64,000 nucleotides of DNA from positions 276,548 to 340,547 of the forward strand of contig KN805394.1 in assembly GCA_000818945.1 (NCBI GenBank). Reading direction: 5' to 3'. The translations under genes were made by a program, and so were the position numbers. The stretch comes from Schizochytrium sp. CCTCC M209059. Lineage: Eukaryota; Sar; Bigyra; Thraustochytrida; Thraustochytriidae. Below the pieces are notes generated by a model, which did no database searches, was not told where the DNA came from, and worked only from the letters and a program-made list of their open reading frames with translations. How positions within the stretch are numbered: position 1 is the first letter of the stretch; every line of letters begins with the position of its first letter. Shown here one piece after another: positions 60,475 through 64,000 of the stretch.

Positions 60475-62100
60475 TTATGATTCGTCGACTTTCTTCTTGT
60501 CAGGGAGCGTAAAGTTTGCGGAAAAGGAGTTTGGAGACGATGCATCGTTGCAACGAATGTTTTTGGCCCAGGAACACTCGACGCCATCGAGATAGGCGCT
60601 GCGAAAGCAGGGACACATGCAGGTTTGGTAGGGCTGGCCATCGCACCCTTGCGCACAAGCGAGTGTGAGATTGGCAATTTTCCCGATGTCGCAGGGCGTT
60701 GGAGTCGTCATCGTTGTTGTCGAGGATGATGTTACTGCGGCTGCTGCTGTTGCTGATTGATTAGCATCTGACGGTGACGTCTGGGGTAGAACCGGAGAAG
60801 ACGGAAGGTGATTGAGCGGACAGTGAACGGGGCAGGGTTTCTGAAATGCTTTGAAGCGAAAGGCAATGTCGCCATGCGCAGAAAAGGTGTCTCCTTGCGC
60901 GCCGCCGCCAAGACCGCCGCCCCCGACAACGGTGAGGTTTCCCTGTGCCCAGCATTGGCGCATTTGGTCGCGCAGACGGTCAAGCTCCTCTTGCGGCACT
61001 ATTTTGTTTGTATCGTCGGGTGAAGACCCCGCAGAAGAAGCCACGTGCGTACTGTTTGCACCTCGCTCAAGACGGAGTCCTCCGCCGGCTCCACCACCAA
61101 AAGAAACCGTGGGTTTTGGCGGGACATTAGAGGAAGACTTGTTGTCGTTGTTGTTCTTGTTGTTGTAAATCTGGAAGCCTGCTCCCTCGCCGCCGCCAAA
61201 TGATGTTGCAGGAAGCGAGTCTGCTGTCCCTGGAGAAGAAGGTGTCTCTGAGGAGAAGCCATTGCCGCCGCCGCCGCCCATGGAGAGAAGGAGTGAGCCG
61301 TTGCAGTAGACTTGAAGGCCCATGCCACCCCCGCTTCCTGTGGAGTTGACGCTATCGAGGGCAGCATGCATGTTGGCGAGGCGTTCGGCGACTGCGGCTA
61401 CAACGGCTTGGCCCTGAAGAGCAAAGTCAGAATTGTGTTCATCGTATCTTTGCGTGAGAGCATCGGCGCGTCCGGCAAGAACGTCCGTGGCCATGGAGGT
61501 GACATGGGTGAGGACAGGAAGGTGAAGGATAGTTTTTGCAAAGCGCGGGGCTGGGGCACCGAGTTCGCTGGCGAGATTGACGGCCCAGTGGCGACACTGC
61601 CAGCAGTGGCGGGCAGTGGCTTGACTGTTATTGGCTGCACGGCAGACTTGTGCGCATTGGGGGTTGATGTAGAATGGTGTTGGGTCACAATCATTGCAAG
61701 AAGGTTCTGGCGAGCTTTCGTAGGAGGCGTTGACAGCCTTGAGCAAGGCGTTACCCAGATTTTGCAGTTGGACCTCTGCATAAGCCTCTTCGTGCGACCA
61801 CGCGCTGGAGACTTGAGCAGCAGGTTGGCGCGCGTTGCTTGGAAGGCTCGTTGCTCTGATGGTGGCGACTGACGTGTTTTTTGCGAGAGTATCCACGTCG
61901 TGGGACTGTCCTTGGAGACGGGACGTTGGCGCGAGGCCCACAAAGAGGACTAGGAAGACCACGGGCGCGAGAAGCCAGCTGCAGAGTTTGGTTGTGGACG
62001 AGGTCCTGACGGTCGAGTTGAAGGGGTCTTGTTCGCCGCCGCGGGGGGCACCGAGGAGGCCTCGGCGCTCGCCCGCGCTGTCTGCGCGCGCGCGTCGCAT
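60475..62100 (-). CDS. Gly- and Cys-rich type II membrane protein, unknown family
   Basis: The 541-residue protein starts at the ATG at 62100. A ~38-residue basic cytosolic head contains ERRGLL, an acidic-dileucine-type sorting signal. It is followed by one transmembrane helix (39-57, LCSWLLAPVVFLVLFVGLA) and a large lumenal or extracellular part. That part has a Cys cluster (CNDCDP, CAQVCRAA, CWQCRHW), many N-x-S/T sites, several Gly-rich units (SFGGGEGAGFQIYNN, SFGGGAGGGLRL, VVGGGGLGGGAQGD) and a second Cys cluster (CAQGCDGQPYQTCMCPCF, then CSWAKNIRC). I do not recognise the family. The head suggests traffic to an endosome, vacuole or cell surface. It lies about 195 bases upstream of the PARP-like gene on the same strand. 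Confidence 0.75.
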   Translation of the reverse strand: MRRARADSAGERRGLLGAPRGGEQDPFNSTVRTSSTTKLCSWLLAPVVFLVLFVGLAPTSRLQGQSHDVDTLAKNTSVATIRATSLPSNARQPAAQVSSAWSHEEAYAEVQLQNLGNALLKAVNASYESSPEPSCNDCDPTPFYINPQCAQVCRAANNSQATARHCWQCRHWAVNLASELGAPAPRFAKTILHLPVLTHVTSMATDVLAGRADALTQRYDEHNSDFALQGQAVVAAVAERLANMHAALDSVNSTGSGGGMGLQVYCNGSLLLSMGGGGGNGFSSETPSSPGTADSLPATSFGGGEGAGFQIYNNKNNNDNKSSSNVPPKPTVSFGGGAGGGLRLERGANSTHVASSAGSSPDDTNKIVPQEELDRLRDQMRQCWAQGNLTVVGGGGLGGGAQGDTFSAHGDIAFRFKAFQKPCPVHCPLNHLPSSPVLPQTSPSDANQSATAAAAVTSSSTTTMTTPTPCDIGKIANLTLACAQGCDGQPYQTCMCPCFRSAYLDGVECSWAKNIRCNDASSPNSFSANFTLPDKKKVDES

Positions 62101-63387
62101 GTTTCTTTTCCAACGTTGCCGCCGCCGCCGGTAAGGATTTGCTTTTCGAAAAAAAGAAAAGAAAAAAAGGGAAAAGAAAAAGACAAATCTAGGCCTATCC
62201 TGATGATTGATGATGTGAACAGCAATGTTAACATGAGCAGAGTTTCCGTCTCGCTGCCGATTCAGCCAAAGGTTCCTGGGCGCAACGCCACCTCAGCAGG
62301 GCGTCTTTGTTTGTTGTGCCATGCCATGTCATACCATGTCATGCTATGCTATGCCATGCCAGCTGCCAGCTGACGCTGAGGCGTGGTGATCTTGGTTGAT
62401 CGGCTGGCGGGCAAGAAGAAGGAGAAGCAGATAGGCCAGGCTATGAGCAATAAAAATAATAGTTTTGGCTCTTTGCTATCGTCACACAATAAGTCAGCCA
62501 GTCGATCGATCGATGAAACAATCGATCGATCGATCAATCAAGCCGTCGTTCGCCTCGCCGCACGCAACGTGGGCCACGCATGTAATGCAAGGCAACACAT
62601 TCGCACGGCGGCGGTAAAAAGGTAAGGTAAAGGAGAGGGAAACGGAGGGCAGAAAAGAAGTAAAGGAGGTTTTTTCCGAGGCGGGTGCACTCGCTCCGCT
62701 CCGCTCGCCCTCGCCTAAACGCTCCTCCTCTTCCATTTCTCCCGCGCTTGCTTTTTGTTTTGTTTTCTCTTGTTCACGCCGCGTCTTCTGCACCGCATTC
62801 ATCCGGCCGCACCCGGCCCGCCACGCCGAGCTTGATGTCGTCCTCGGCCAGCTGGCCTCCCTCCGGCTCGCCCGTGCTGCTTGCATCCATCCACCACATG
62901 CGCCTACGTACTACTACATCATCATCACGCCCGCGGATGGACCAAAAACATGCCCCCCGAGTCCTCCTCGAGCTCCTCGCTCGCTCGCTCGCTTGCGCCC
63001 AGACGCGACGCGAGCACGCAAACTTTGCCGCGCACACGCTCACGCGCGCAGCTGCGGCTGGGGAAAGGCAGCACGCAAACTTGCCGGGCCAGGCCGGGCA
63101 GGGCAGGACACACAGACGGTGAGGCGAGCGCGGGAGCGAGCGAGGGCGAGAGAGAGAGAGCTGAGAGGAGGAAGGAGCCTCGAGGACCTTTTCCTTTTTT
63201 CTTTTTTCTTTTCTTTTCTCGTCTTGTCTGCCGTGCTTTCTTTCCTGTCCTCTGCTGCTGCTTCCGCGCGCGGTTGCCGGCTGGCTTGCGCAGGCTGCCT
63301 CCGATGCGAGCCGAGCGTGCGACCGCGGCCTGCGCTGCACGGCTCGCGCGAGGTCGGGGAAGGGGAGTTGAGGGTCTTTTAGGGGGG
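62101..63387. other. Intergenic, promoter of the type II membrane protein and GC-rich DNA
   Basis: No supported gene. It contains a TAGGCCTA palindrome at 62190-62197 (about 90 bases upstream of the ATG), repeated ATGCCATGTC/ATGCTATGC words (62318-62362), GATC-rich ATCGATCG repeats near 62503-62540, and a GA run near 63148. Frames at 62774-63853 cross the N gap and are not credible. Confidence 0.45.
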
Positions 63388-63827
63388 NNNNNNNNNNNNN
63401 NNNNNNNNNNNNNNNNNNNNNNNNNNNNNNNNNNNNNNNNNNNNNNNNNNNNNNNNNNNNNNNNNNNNNNNNNNNNNNNNNNNNNNNNNNNNNNNNNNNN
63501 NNNNNNNNNNNNNNNNNNNNNNNNNNNNNNNNNNNNNNNNNNNNNNNNNNNNNNNNNNNNNNNNNNNNNNNNNNNNNNNNNNNNNNNNNNNNNNNNNNNN
63601 NNNNNNNNNNNNNNNNNNNNNNNNNNNNNNNNNNNNNNNNNNNNNNNNNNNNNNNNNNNNNNNNNNNNNNNNNNNNNNNNNNNNNNNNNNNNNNNNNNNN
63701 NNNNNNNNNNNNNNNNNNNNNNNNNNNNNNNNNNNNNNNNNNNNNNNNNNNNNNNNNNNNNNNNNNNNNNNNNNNNNNNNNNNNNNNNNNNNNNNNNNNN
63801 NNNNNNNNNNNNNNNNNNNNNNNNNNN
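63388..63827. other. Assembly gap (440 N)
   Basis: A run of N in GC-rich, repeat-containing sequence. Confidence 0.99.
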
Positions 63828-63830
63828 AGG

Positions 63831-64000
63831 ATGGAGCGGCGCCGCGTGGGCACGTGCGGCGGGTGCGCGAGGGCCGCCGCCGCCGTTGCCGCCGCCGCCG
63901 TTGCCGCCGTCGTTGCCGCCGTCGTTGCCGCCGCGCCGTTGCCGTTGCCGCCGGCGACGGACGTGGCCAGCAGCGAGGCCGGGCCCGCCGCCGCCGCGGC
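63831..64000 (+). CDS. Possible 5' end of an Ala-rich protein, doubtful
   Basis: From the ATG at 63831 a frame reads MERRRVGTCGGCARAAAAV and then Ala/Val repeats from GCC and GTT codons, open to the window end. The minus strand is open too and would code Ala/Thr or Gly/Asn repeats, so the coding strand is uncertain. It could simply be a trinucleotide repeat. Confidence 0.2.
   Translation, partial: MERRRVGTCGGCARAAAAVAAAAVAAVVAAVVAAAPLPLPPATDVASSEAGPAAAA
63873..63955. repeat. GCC/GTT trinucleotide array
   Basis: Imperfect (GCC)n with regular GTT units. It is extremely GC-rich and lies next to the assembly gap. Confidence 0.85.

Noticed and set aside
62774..63853. 359-codon minus-strand frame across the N gap
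   Set aside because: About 40% of it is N; the rest is low-complexity.

Overview
The window is nuclear DNA of a protist, most likely a labyrinthulomycete (thraustochytrid) or another flagellated stramenopile. This is inferred from content and not from any database search. Nearly every gene is one long uninterrupted ORF (up to 7 kb without an intron). Genes sit close together on both strands with short convergent gaps. Intergenic DNA is rich in GC-rich microsatellites. The gene set is eukaryotic: CCT chaperonin, PRMT1, cardiolipin synthase, kinetochore Spc25, UBR N-recognin, a myosin with PX and PH-like tail domains, an outer-dynein-arm docking coiled coil (so the organism probably makes flagella) and a gametolysin-type metalloprotease.

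Left part (1-18 kb). A TmcB-like PAS membrane protein runs off the left edge on the minus strand. Then come CRLS1 (+), a MAPKKK with an acylation-type N-terminus (-), a membrane-tethered M11 metalloprotease (+), a MIF-like tautomerase (-), PRMT1 (-), CCT3 (-) and an RNF141-like RING protein (-).

Middle (18-33 kb). A gene-poor, repeat-rich stretch of about 6.7 kb contains a 121-base assembly gap and a set of degenerate ~110-122 bp repeats. It is followed by the most unusual locus in the window: two tandem, co-directional genes for large secreted Cys-rich proteins (24618-28418 and 29515-33024). Each is built from two copies of a ~580-residue module that I cannot assign to a known family. Each gene is preceded by a similar TGACTC/GAGTCA inverted repeat.

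Right part (33-64 kb). A UBR-type E3 ligase (-) is followed by a possible 35-residue protein (-), RCHY1/Pirh2 (+), the myosin (-), the ODA-docking coiled coil (-), a Kelch protein (-) divergent from SPC25 (+), a PARP-like protein with an apparently altered active site (-), and a Gly/Cys-rich type II membrane protein (-). The right end is GC-rich and interrupted by a 440-base gap.

There is no operon logic; most genes are ordinary housekeeping neighbours. Three ubiquitin-pathway RING/UBR proteins occur, but at separate places. Start codons were chosen at the first ATG that fits the domain or signal sequence; several longer frames begin only at GTG or TTG and were trimmed. No rRNA, convincing tRNA, CRISPR, virus or intact transposon was seen.
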